Shown here in pieces: positions 31,995 through 43,800 of a stretch of 64,000 bases of DNA. The stretch is from Flaveria trinervia. Taxonomy: Eukaryota; Streptophyta; Magnoliopsida; Asterales; Asteraceae. Below the pieces are notes generated by a model, which saw nothing but the letters and a program-made list of their open reading frames with translations, did no database searches and was not told the DNA's origin. Where the stretch lies: contig CM046451.1 in assembly GCA_025506515.1 (NCBI GenBank), positions 64,993,635 through 65,057,634 of the forward strand, read 5' to 3'. Both the position numbers and the translations under genes were made by a program. How positions within the stretch are numbered: the first letter of the stretch is position 1; each line of letters begins with the position of its first letter.

Positions 31995-34796
31995 ATGGAA
32001 AATCAGATGTCAGCCTTTACTGCTGGGAAGGACTCAAGGATACAAAACCTGCTGTTGCTTGAGAGTGAGGTGGGGAATCACAATAAACCACCAAAGCTTT
32101 TGACTTTAGATGAGTTTCCCCACTGGAAACAACTTTTTGAGATCTACCTTAATGGAGTAGATCCTAATCTGTGGGAAGCCATTGAGATTGGTTATAGTAC
32201 ACCGGTGGGAGCTGATGGGGTTAAGCTAACATTAAGCGGGATGACAGACGCACAGAAAGTAAAGTACAATGCAGAGAAAAGAGTTTATGCATTGATCACT
32301 CAGTCTATCCCCAAAGACATATTCCACCAGTATTAAGAGAATAAGCAGTCCAAGAAACTGTGGGATGAGCTAGAGAAGAGATATGATGGGAATGCGTCAT
32401 TGAAGGCAATCAAGGCAAAGGAGTTAAAGAAGGAATTCGATAACTTCTCATCAATTGGTAATGAAAGTTTAGACGAAGTCATAGACAGATTCTACCACTT
32501 GATGAGCGAATTGCATACACATGGAGTGGCTACTACCATGGAAGAGAAAGTAAGCAACTTCGCAGACGGATTGCCTGGTAAGTGGGCTACATTCGTGTCT
32601 AACCTGAGACAGAATGGAATGCTTGTAAAGCTGGATATAAATGACTTCATTCTTAAGTTGCGAGAAGAAGCACTAAGGATGAAGTATAGAGCTCAGAAGT
32701 CTTCGTACACACAAAATCCAGCTTTATACAACGCCACGCCTCAAGCTAAGACATCTGGAGCACCACTCCAGACTGCTTTTGTGTCTAGCTCGTTAGGTCC
32801 TTCACATGCTTCTCCTTCTGGATCAGACACGTCTGGGTCATCATGTACCCATTATATTGGATCAGAAGCAAGTGCTACCAAACTGAAGATCGAGAACCTC
32901 GGTAATGTGACCGTGGAAGTAGCTCGAGAGCATATGGATCTTTTAGCAGCAGTGGTTCATTCATATGATGGACTTGTTGCCGGGAAGATTGGAAACTGCC
33001 ATCTGGAAGATGAGGACTACGAGCAGGTGGATGAAATGGAGCTTGAGAGAATGGATATAATGTGGGCCTTAGCAAGTGCTGTCCGGAGGGCGAAGAAGTT
33101 TGTGAAAAAGACTGGACAGAACTTGGTTGCTACTAAGGATACCACCTTGGCTTCGACAAGAGTAAAGTGACCTGCTTTAACTGTGGTGAGAAGGGGCACT
33201 TCAAAAGAGAATGTGTCAAGCCAAAGAAGACGGGTAATGGGAACCCGTTCTCGTCCTTTACTCGCCAAGACAAGCAAGCCTCTAGTTCTACTTCATCAAA
33301 CAAGGATTCAAAAGCCATGACTGCTCATGATGATGAAGGACAGGATTGGAGTTTTAGGTTTGTCTCACCAGGAGAATCTAACATTGCCAGTGTGAGGATA
33401 TTAATGATGATTCTGTGAGTGAAGGTGATCTAGTAGTTGAGATAGCAATGTCACATAGTGAAGAAACAACTGCAGCTGAGGTCAGTTACAAGCCAAATGA
33501 GGAAGTTTCCACGTCAGAGACAGAAAAGTCAGAATCACCAGAACCGGAAACATCTGATGCTGCACTGATGGCTAACTCTTCTGAACCAACTCAGGTAAGT
33601 ACCACTGACCAAATTTTTAATAATCATGCTTGTTCTGATTGTGATACTTTTAGGAATAGCATAGATGAAAATTTTGCTAGGTTATTAGATCATAATGATA
33701 ACTTAGTAAAAGATTTACGTCTGTGCACTGAGGATAATAGAGTACTAAAACAAAATGAGCATAGTTATAAAGAAAAAATAGACCTATTGACTAAACAACT
33801 TAGGGGAACCAAAGTAGTGGCCTTTAACCAAGCAAATGACATTAGGTACTATCTAAACTCCCTAGAAGACACTAAGAAACAAAAGGCAGTTCTAGAAGTA
33901 GAAGTAAATTCACTAAAACAGAAACTGCATAGTTGGACTAGTTCATCGCACATAGTCCAACACTTAGTAAAAGAAAGGAACAACGGGGAGGGACTGGGCT
34001 ACAAAGTGGTTCCACCACCACCTGACCTTTAAGTAGTAATCCCATCAAGGATCATGTAGTGACTACTCCTCTTGTGAGTGATCCAGATACCCTATGTTCA
34101 TCTATTGACACTGGAAACAAACAAAAGGAGACCACTTCAAAGGCAAAGGGAAAATTGCTTTGTGTTAATCTGGAAAAGAAGTTTGAAAAGGTTAACTTAA
34201 AGTCAAGTTCTAACAAAGTCAAATCAGAACCTAAAAGGACTTCAGATGTTACTTTCTCACATGATTCAAGTCAAAAACCAGTTAACCAAAAAGTGGAACA
34301 TGTTAAACAGGTTAAAACAGTAAATTTTGTTAAACCAGAGAAAACATCAAACATACAAGAGTCAAAACCTAAAGTGATTGATGTTACTAGAGTGTCACGC
34401 ACCTCTCCACAAAGAAAGTTTAATCATAAAGTTGATAGCAGAGCGTGCTACAACTGTGGAGAATATGGACACATTGCTTCCTACTGTACTTTTTATCAGA
34501 CACCTAGGAAGAAGATTGAATTTCAGGACTCAAAACCTAAGTCTTCTAAGAGGAGCTCTTTAACTCCACCTAGAAAGTTTAATCATAAACTTGCAAGCCA
34601 GACGACTGTTTATCATAAACAGGCATTGCACAAATCTGGCTTATCGAAAGAAAAGTCAACCTACGTGTCTGATACTGATGACAAGAAGGAACCTGAGCTA
34701 CCCTCACCCTCTAAGGGTCAATGGGTGGAGTTTATGATGTGTGATGCCTCTGGGAAACCCAAGACAGTCAAAGCTTGGGTTCCTAACCTAAACTAA
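31995..34796 (+). pseudogene. gag: gag of family 2, copy E (two zinc knuckles)
   Basis: Starts MENQMSAFTAGK at 31995. Copia Gag domain: FPHWKQLFEIYLNG, VYALITQSIPKDIFHQY, then an in-frame TAA at 32334-32336, KKLWDELEKRYDGNASLKAI, VSNFADGLPGKWATF. A 1-nt loss near 33,155 (TTTGGC in D, TTGGC here) shifts into zinc knuckle 1, CFNCGEKGHFKREC (about 33,172-33,213). Another shift occurs near 33,400. A coiled-coil segment follows (NHACSDCDTFRNSID...VLEVEVNSLKQKLHSW). Knuckle 2, CYNCGEYGHIASYC, is at about 34,447-34,488. It ends KTVKAWVPNLN with TAA at 34794. In D the region around knuckle 1 is still open. Confidence 0.92.
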
Positions 34797-34818
34797 TTCA
34801 TTTACTTTGTATGTGCAG

Positions 34819-37800
34819 GGTGTTCGATACAGTGCTGTGACTAACACGTGGATTATAGAAAGCGGAGCATCCAGGCACATGACAGGAAATAGAGCCCTTT
34901 TATCTAACGTCAAACAAATAAAAGGAGGGCATGTTTCCTTTGCAGGAAACAAAGGAGGCTATATCACAGCTCAGGGAGAAGTGGGAAATCAGAAAGTTAA
35001 GTTTGATAAGGTGAACTACGTTCAACAACTTCAGAACAACTTACTTTGTGTTTCCCAAATCTGTGATAAAGGATTTAAAGTCATCTTCAACAAAAAGAAG
35101 TGTTACGTGCTGAAGAAAGAATATATGATCCCAGAGGACCAAGTTCTAATGACTGCTTCAAGATATAAAGACCTTTATGTCTTGGATCTGTCAACAGCTG
35201 CTACAACGGATCATGAGGTTCAGTGCTTTCTATCTAAAGCTACTGAGAAGGATTCAATCTCCTGGCATAGGAGAATGGGACACATTAGTCAAAGGAAGAT
35301 GAATCATTTGATTCAGAAGGATTTAGTGAGAGGAGTAAATGTCAAGAACTTCCAACTTCCTGACTTTTGTGTAGCTTGCAAGAAAGGCAAACAGACAAAG
35401 AAGTCTCATAAGGAAAAGAAAGTTCACTCAATAGAACTTCCTCTTGAGCTTCTTCACATTGATCTGTTTGGTCCAGTTAGTACAAGGAGCATTGCAGGCG
35501 ACGTGTACTGTTTTGTGGTCACTGATGACTACTCAAGGTTCACTTGGGTAATGTTTCTGAAATCCAAATCAGAAACTTTGGAGACATTCAAGGAATTAGT
35601 AACCACACTGGAATATCTCTACAAGCTAAAAGTTAGACAAATACGCTCAGACAACGGGACAGAATTCAAGAATCAAGGGATGGAGGCATACTGCAAGGAA
35701 AAGGGAATTGTGCATCAATTCACTTCTGCTTACACACCTCAGATGAATGGCGTTGCTGAGAGAAAGAACAGGAGTTTGATAGAGACAGCACGGACTATGC
35801 TGGCAGACTCGAAACTGCCTATCCAATTCTGGAATGAGGCAGTGGCAAATGCGTGTTATACACTGAATCGAGTCCTAATAGTCAAGCGCCACGGAAAGAC
35901 ATGTTATGAGCTACTACAAAGACGCAAACCGAATTTGGAGTATCTTGAACCTTTTGGCGCGCCGTGTACACTTCTGAAGAAGACACAAGAAGGCAAATTC
36001 AGCGAGAAGGCAGATGAAGGAATTTTTCTAGGATACAACATACCGAACAAGCGAGTTTACAATAATTCAACGGGTCTTGTAGAAGTGTGGTGTAATGTCG
36101 ACGTTCAGAGATATACCACACCACCTACAGGCAAAGGACCTGCATACTTCTTCGATTATGATGGATTCTTCAAGTCCTTCAACATCCCTCTCTCTCCCTC
36201 GAATGATGAGTTAGCTACTAGGATGATCTATGATATTCTAAATACACCATCTAGCACACAGGGAGAATCATCTACTCAGTCAGAGGGGGTAGTCGATGAC
36301 AGTGACTCCTCCTCTGAAGATGAAACTGAAGCAGATGACCAGAACAGTCAAGAGGAACAGGTTCCAGTTCCTGAAAGTCCACAAGCATCCATGAGTGATG
36401 CACCTTCGACTTCGAAACCTCAAACTCCACCTTCCTCAGATGCAGAACAAAATGTTCACAATCGTGGTTCGGAGGTGGCTGTGCCGACTACTCCAGGATC
36501 ACGACTAAACGTCTATCATCCCCTTGACAATGTTATTGGGGATGTCCGATCAGGAGTACAAACCCGAAATCAGCTATACCCCGCTGATTACGCCTCAGTT
36601 ATGGAAAAAGATTACATTCATGATGGTGCTTATTGATGTTTTGTTTCGCAGGTTGAGCCAAAATATGTCAGTGAAGCACTAAATGATGTGGTGTGGGTGA
36701 GTGCCATGCAAGAAGAACTTCTGCAGTTTAAGAAGTTAGGTGTAAGGACTCTGGTTGATAGACCTAAAGGTGCTAAAGTCATTGGCACCAAATGGGTACT
36801 AAAATGCAAGAAGGATGACCAAGGAGTCATTATCAGGAACAAAGCTTGACTGGTGGTTCAAGGTTTTCGCCAAGTCGAGGGAATTGACTATAATGAGGTG
36901 TTTGCACCCATGGCAAGGATGGAAGCTATTCGTATCTTCCTTGCCTATGCATCGTACATGAAGATTAAAGTCTACCAATTAGATGTGAAGAGTGCATTCC
37001 TTCATGGGGAAATCAGGGAAACAGTCTATGTAAGTCAACCCGAGGGATTTGAAGACCCTTATCATCGGGATAGAGCTTACAAGCTCGACAAAGCTTTATA
37101 TGGGCTTCATCAAGCTCCTCGAGCTTGGTATGAGAAACTCTCGACTCATCTTGTGAAACACGGCTTTCGCAGGGGAGACATTGACTGTACACTGTTTATT
37201 AAAGAAAAGGATGGCGACCTACAGCTTGTACAGATATATGTTGATGACATAATCTTCGGGTCAAAGAACGAAGAGTTATGCAAAGAGTTTGAAGCAGTGA
37301 TGAAGAAAGAGTTTGAGATGAGTGCTATGGGGGAGATGAAGTTCTTTCTCGGGTTACAGGTGGATCAAACACCTAATGGGATCTTTCTACATCAGACCAA
37401 GTATGTAGGAGACATTCTCAGTTGCTTTGACATGGAGAATGCTTCTGCTGCTGGGAATTCACTTGCTATGAATCATGATATAGCACCTGATGAGAATGGA
37501 GATCTTGTAGATGCCACTATGTACCGAGGAATGATTGGATCCCACATGTATCTCACTGCCTCAAGACCTGATATCATGTATGCGACATGTTTATGTTCTA
37601 GATATCAGGCTAAACCTAAGGTCAATCATCTTATCGGGGTCAAAAGGATTTTTCGCTATCTAAAGGGTACACCACACTGGGGTTGTGGTATCCTCATGAT
37701 GATGATTTTGAGCTCACGGCGTATAGTGACTCGGACTACGGAGGCTGCAAAATGAACTACAAGTCTACATCAGCGGGGTGTCAATTCTTTGGGAGAAGAT

Positions 37801-38144
37801 TAGTTACCTGGCAGTGTAAGAAGCAGACATCGGTTGCATTGTCAACCTGTGAAGCCGAATATGTTGTTGTTGCAAGTTGCTGTTCACAAATCATTTGGAT
37901 TCAACAACAAATGCGGGATTACGGTTTAAAATTCTCATCTACTCCTATTTTTGTTGATAACTCTGCTGTAATTGTAGTAACTAAAAATCCGGTTCAACAT
38001 CCTAAGACCAAACACATCGGTATTAAATACCACTTCATAAGAGACTGTTTTGAAAAGAACTTAATTGATGTGGTTAAAATTAATACTGATTTTCAACGTG
38101 CTAACCTCTATACTAAAGCCTTTGATAAACCACGTTTTCAATAA
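34819..38144 (+). pseudogene. pol: copia pol polyprotein, lightly decayed (copy E)
   Basis: Open for over 600 codons from about 34,807 to 36,633. Protease ESGASRHMTG at about 34,860; pre-integrase zinc WHRRMGH...CVACKKGKQ at about 35,260-35,395; integrase triad HIDLFGP (35,455), RSDNGTEF (35,645), NGVAERKN (35,745); RT DVKSAFLHGEI (36,985) and YVDDIIFGS (37,240); RNase H DSDYGGCKMNYKS (37,720). Defects: TGA at 36634-36636 where D reads CGC (Arg), TGA at 36847-36849 (CGA or CAG originally), a frameshift near 37,680 and an early TAA at 38142 in the tail. Few changes separate it from an intact frame, consistent with a young insertion silenced by methylation. Confidence 0.96.
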
Positions 38145-38342
38145 TTGCTAGAGGTCAACGGCGTTAAAAAGAAAAGTGAGGTAATTCCTTATGATAATAA
38201 TGTGTAGTCCGATGTAGTTTAGTTAAAGTTTATTTTATTTTATGTTATCTGTTTTATTTTCGTCTGTTATATTTAAACTCATGTTATTTTGCTGTTTATT
38301 AAAATCCAAAAATATTTAAACCAGAAATGATTTTAGTATTTT

Positions 38343-38350
38343 AGGGGGAG
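38343..38350 (+). promoter_or_regulatory. internal (post-pol) polypurine tract, copy E
   Basis: TTTTAGGGGGAGAATA lies about 135 nt after the original pol stop near 38,207. The same AGGGGGAG core, in the same context, is at 27021-27028 in D and 55873-55882 in I. It resembles the true PPT (AGGGGGAG at 44295-44302). Either a central PPT used as a second plus-strand primer, or a relic of an ancestral 3' end. Confidence 0.6.
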
Positions 38351-39599
38351 AATATGTGAGCAAGTTAACATTAACGGAAAAAAAAATCAAATGAGGAGAA
38401 GGGGTAACTAGCTGAAATAAGGTAGATTGTGTCTGTGATACCGCTTCAATACCTTTGGACATGATAGTACACAGGAACAAATCAAGAGGGACTTTAAAAA
38501 TTTAAGTTTTGAAAAGATGCAAAAGTTCAAAGTATAAGTCTGTGTAGTCTAAGCAATATAAAAAGGGAAGATGATAGAAAACTGGAACTCACTAAGGTGA
38601 CACAAAGAAAGTAGACTTAGAGGCTGCTAGACACAAATGATATGTTTGGTTATTCAACACATAGACAATTAGAACTGATTGGTGATCTCAAGATCAAACT
38701 AAGTTGTTCAACTGACTGTGGGCTTCCATCTTATCACTGGTTAACACAATCAAATATATTCCAATAGGGGTAATGAGCATTTAAATGCCACAAACGTGTG
38801 CGGATGACCATAATTAGAGCAAAGCAAGAAAAAAATGAAAGACAAATGCAATAAACTAATGACTTATGTTGTTGGTGCATATTGTGTAAAATAAAATAAG
38901 CTGCTCTACAAGGAGATAGGTTGTGTGCCTCTCTGCTGTGCGATGGCACTAACATGAGGATAAGCATAACCTAGATATTCTAGAATTCATTGTTGTTTGC
39001 CGCCTCTCTGCTGTCGATGGCACTGACCTGAGGACATGCTTCTCTTTGAAAGCTCTAAGAATAGTCTCTTCTTGTAATAATACCCGTAGACCGCTCAAAA
39101 ACCTCTGAGGAATGTTGATTACCATATAAGTGTGGGATCCACAAATGTTAGCGGAAATAATTAAACCTAAATAGTCACCAGTCTACGTCAAAAGTCTGTG
39201 TATGGATTTAAGTGGACAAACATCTGACAATCTTAGTGGCTACATTCTCAAGAGTTCAAATCAATGTGAAAATCTAAGAGTTTCAGTATGATTTCCTTAA
39301 GTTGCTAACGACTCTGGATGAACACCGAGAATTTAAGCATCAAAAAGTTTTAATAACAAGTCCCAATGATTTGACTTACCTGTATGATTCCAAAATTGAA
39401 TTGGTCCAGATATGATCAATCTAAGTTGAAGCTGTCTACTCCCGAACCAAATCCCGTAGATATCAATCTCTGGATTTATCTCTCACACAAAAACCCAAAA
39501 TTAAGTTTGTTTATGAAATTAGTTTAAGGTTTTAAATTAGTTAGCTGTTTTTAATTTTAATTGTAGGCGTGTGTCGGGCTACATCAGGAAAATCATAAG
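38351..39599 (+). other. non-coding spacer with conserved paired block, copy E
   Basis: No ORF is supported. Two copies of GCCTCTCTGCTGTGCGATGG-like sequence (about 38,929 and 39,001), each with GGCACTAACATGAGGA or GGCACTGACCTGAGGA, lie about 72 nt apart. They are followed by CCGTAGACCGCTCAAAAACC and ACCATATAAGTGTGGGATCC (about 39,120-39,140). D and I keep the same blocks with few changes while the sequence between them drifts, which suggests a functional or structured RNA region (inference). Confidence 0.6.
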
Positions 39600-39790
39600 G
39601 AATCAAATCACTAAAAGGGTCATGTCTGAGATGACCATATGTGCTTTGAAAGTTTAAAATAGTCAGGTTTGAGGTGACAAAGTTTTTTAAAAGGGTCACG
39701 TCTGAGGTGACTAAAGTGTTTAAAAGGATCACGTCTAAGGTGATCAAAATGTTTTCAAGATAAAGTGATCATGTCTGAGATGATCAAAGG
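39600..39790 (+). repeat. GGTCACGTCTGAGGTGACC hairpin array, copy E
   Basis: About five degenerate copies, for example AGGGTCACGTCTGAGGTGAC at about 39,695 and AGGATCACGTCTAAGGTGAT at about 39,726. Arms GGTCAC/GTGACC flank a GTCTGAG loop, so each can form a short hairpin. A 35-40 nt period, A-rich between units. Confidence 0.8.
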
Positions 39791-39859
39791 CTCATAACGT
39801 TAATTTCAATTAATTTAAAAGGGCTTAAATGTAAATGGTATAAATGGCAGAAAATTAAC

Positions 39860-40176
39860 TAAGTGTGACCCATTCGCACGATTGGACCATGAGAATGGAC
39901 CAACCATGCGAATGGCTTCCACTAACACGAATGGCTCATCAGAATAGCCCTTTCGACCGATTGGAAGAGGGTGAATGAGTCAGTCGACCGATTGAAACTC
40001 ATTCGGTCAACTGAAGATGCGAATGAAAGGCACGACTGAGCCAGTCGATCGACTGAATCCCAGTCGGTCAAGTTCATGCGACTGGTTGGGCTAATCGTAT
40101 GATTGAGCCTGAGTCGCCCGAATGAACTGGGAGACTGAGGCCAGTCGGCCGACTGAGCCCAGCTTCAGTATTTAAA
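39860..40176 (+). promoter_or_regulatory. internal promoter-like module before aORF, copy E
   Basis: Array of CGACCGATTGAAACTCATTC, CAGTCGATCGACTGA and CAGTCGGCCGACTGA-type words (about 39,865-40,160), then CAGTATTTAAAGG (TATA-like, about 40,166-40,178), the counterpart of CAGTATAAATAGGGC in copy I. A predicted 5' exon of about 115 nt follows, ending at the intron-1 donor at 40314. Confidence 0.55.
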
Positions 40177-40313
40177 GGTCTCTGTCGATCGCATTTCACT
40201 CATCACTCCCAAATCGCCCTTAAATCGCACTCCCTACCGTTACTCTGCCAAAATTTTATTAGCACTAGTTTATCATTGGTTTTGATTCACTAACGTTCGC
40301 ATTCATTATACAG

Positions 40314-40857
40314 GTAGATTGAAGTCTTGTTTCATTGAAATCAGAAGGATTGAACCATAGTGTGGTGAATATTCGAACGAAAACAAGAAACAGACAGAAC
40401 GCGACCTAATAACCTACTTAAACTATGCAAAATGTTAAAATTTAGGTTAATAGGTTATTAGTAACAAGAATGCGAGTATATTGAACGGTAATCCATGTTA
40501 AATCACTTGTATTGATCAAGACTCGAACCACAGGCGACTGAACAACTGAGACAGGCGACTGGTAGTCCGGATGAACTTCAATTGCACGATTGAATCTGAC
40601 GATTGGGTCATTCGGCCGAATGAACCATATGATTGATCTCAGTCGGCCGACTGAACCATTCGCAGACTCAGTCAGCAGACTGAACCCAATCGCATGTCAC
40701 ATTGATCAGAATAAGTCCAGTCGCATGAAAGAACAGACGACTGACTTCAGTCGCATGATTCATTCGCACGAATGAATCAGAATGACTTTCAACTTTACAC
40801 TTAGAACAGAAATTTTCATATCTTATGTACTAATGGTTCTATGTCTTGTATGTTAAG
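40314..40857 (+). other. predicted intron 1 of the aORF transcript, copy E (544 nt)
   Basis: Donor ATTATACAG|GTAGATTG at 40314. Acceptor TATGTCTTGTATGTTAAG at 40857, 4 nt before the aORF ATG at 40862. Branch-site-like TACTAATGG (40828-40836) lies 24 nt before the acceptor. The same structure is seen in D and I. The intron contains a CGCACGA-type array (about 40,545-40,775). Splicing is inferred from conservation and signals only. Confidence 0.55.
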
Positions 40858-40861
40858 GTAA

Positions 40862-43800
40862 ATGGCAGAAAGGTGGTCCATAAATCCAAAGCACAACATC
40901 TGTGCTCATTTGGATCACACACTAGGAACGGGGCCGAGTTTACTGACATAATAGCCTTTCTGAGACGGTCCCGGATTCATAAGGCTATCTCCACGCCTTG
41001 CACGCCATATAGATCACTCCATCAGGCATTCTGGGAGAATGCCTCGGTGGACCGCTCTCGTGAGCCGTACTGTATTAGGAGCTCTATATTGGGCCATGAT
41101 ATTGAGATCTCTGCTGCGACATTCAGAGGGTCCTAGAGTTTGGGGATGACACTGATCATCCTACTAAACTACATCCGTTGACAGTGAGAGGATGCTTCCT
41201 GAGGATAAAGTACACTGGGGATATCAACTCAGGTGTGCTCAACAAGAGCAACCTGAGCCCCCAGTACAAGTACTTAGCACACGTGATCCTCAAGTGTGTT
41301 GCATCGAGGAGGGGTGGGTTTGACGACCTCTCAGACCAGATTCAAAATGCCTACGTGGCACTGGTTCTGAACCACCCCTTTAGTTTTTCCAGCATGATTT
41401 CTCCTACTTAGTGGAGAACTTGGAGGTCAAGGGTAAAGAGGGGTTTTGTATGTACCCCAGATTCTTACAGCTCGTCTTCAACGAGAAGCTGCCACAGTTG
41501 CCCAAAGAGATCATGACACAGTGACCTTAGAGATTATGATGATACTACTCTGGGCAGGATGAGAGTTTACAGGGGAAAGCAGGTAAAGCCCCAAGTGAAA
41601 GACTCATTGGCCACCTGGCCAACGAGAGGTATGTGGCGCCTGGCAGACGCAAATGGCGTCATGATGACAACGACTCCGATGATGAGAGGTTGCTCCTACC
41701 AGATATGGATTCTGATGATGATGATAGCGGCAACGCCGGGGATGACATGCCTGCTACACAAAGAGGCACTGAGTCAGATGTTATTCCCCCGGGGTCTGAA
41801 ACTGCCGGAGAGGTGCGATGAGCGGCCGGTTTCCATCAGGAGTTCATTGTTGGTGATCAGGAGGAGGAGTCGGATGAGGAGCCCCTCACTAGAACTGTGG
41901 GAAGCAAAGTAGTTCCCACAGAACACGGGCTTAGGGTGGTTGGTGAACACCCTCGGGACTCCACTGAGAGAGAGACTGACCCAAGCTATGCTCCGGGTTC
42001 AGGGGGCAAAGCTATAGGGGGAGCATCCACTTCCACCAGGACTAGGAGGAAGAGGATGGCTCAACCCCACGGACTGAAGAAGAAGAAGCGTCGCCTGACC
42101 TTCGTTACCACTGCTACCACTACTTCCACCACACACAGCCACCACTACCACCTCCACTGACATACACCCATCACCACAGCCACCACATCCACCACTGCTA
42201 CCACAGCCACCACCTACCTACCACCACTGTATCCTTCCCATCCACCACCATACCATTCACACCTACATCACCAGCACCTACTTACCGACCCATATTCACC
42301 ACTGCTACTACCACCACCACCTCACATCATGCCGGACCTCAACCTATCCATCACATGTATATGGATCTACTCTACCTCACATCGGGGTAGAGGAGCAGCT
42401 GTCGGCGCTTACCGTATGGTGATGCGCCTGCTAGCTGCAGATGAAGAGAAAGCGGCGCAGATTCACCAGTTGACCGATCTGACTGCTCCCCAGTCTCAGC
42501 AGTTGGCAGAGCAGGCTCGGGTGATAGAGCAGCAGACCCAGCTAATCGATGCTTGGAGAGTCGAGATGTCCCAACTCCAGGACCAGCAGGCCCAACCAGA
42601 AACGTATAGAGGAGTTGGAGACGACCAACAAGATGATTATGCTGAGGTTAAAGGGATCAAAGGATGAGCTTTTGAAGATAAAGGAGGGTGATGGGGATGA
42701 TGGAGATGGTCATGATGAAAATGATGATGACGATGAGGAAGATGATGAGGATGAAGAAGAGACAGAGGAAGAAAGGACAGAAGGTAGAGATGATGATGAT
42801 GAAGCAGAAGGAGGGGATGCGGCTGCATCGGCCTATGCTTCTGGTCAAGAGCGAAGATCAAAGAATCGACAAGATCAGCCATCTACCACTTCTACTCCTC
42901 CAGCGACGAGCCCAGTATTCAAGACAAAAGTACAGATTAGATGTCTTATGTATTTATTTATTTTGTGTTTGAATCATGGAATGAAAAACAAGTGTGTTGA
43001 ATGTTTATATATTAAGTTGATATAAATCGTTTGATATTACTAATGGTTTATGTATTGAATGTTTAAATCAAACAAATCCAAACCTTCAAAGGGATGAGTT
43101 TGACATTGCTCCCCTTCAACAGGTCAAGACTCAACTAACCATGACTCTTGATCTGCAAGGGATTGTAAGAAGGTCTGTGAGTTATACCCCTGAAGAAGGT
43201 GAAATAATTCATGACCTATCTAACGAGAAACTGGCAGAGATGTTCAGACTCAATCCTGATGAAATTGACAAGGATGCTCCAACAGTTGATTCAACCAGTG
43301 ATGAAGAACTAAATGACGTTGATGAAGTTGAGGTTGAAGATATTACTGCAGAAGAGTACCCTCAGTACGCTGACAACAGGGTAATGTGGTCCCCAATCTG
43401 GGTGAGTCCCTAGTCAGTGATATGTTTGAGGTACTAGACAAGATGGAACAGGAAACAGGAAAGACCGAAGGAACAGCCCAAGCCTCAAATGATGACGTAG
43501 ACATTCGAAAGGCTGAGTGGGCTGCCTGTTTTGAAGAAGTTAGAGCCCAGCATGCTGCACCAAAGAAAGATGCCTACACCAAGCTCTACAGTGTCAAGAA
43601 ACACTATAAGGTGTCAGGCAGGATTATTGCATGGGCTTATTTTGATGACCTTAACGCGTATGCAGTTAAGAGGGAACAGGGCATAGAGTAATTTAGATTT
43701 CCACATGATCTAAAGACTCTACCTGGTTTTGAGCTCAACCAGCTGGCTAAGCTAAAGCTGTTGTATGCTGACCCAAGAAAACTGTCAGGCTGGTTCGAGG

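Noticed and set aside
42637..42882. - strand ORFs rich in His/Leu/Ile
   Set aside because: Antisense of the Asp/Glu-rich run of the aORF in copy E; pure codon-composition shadow.
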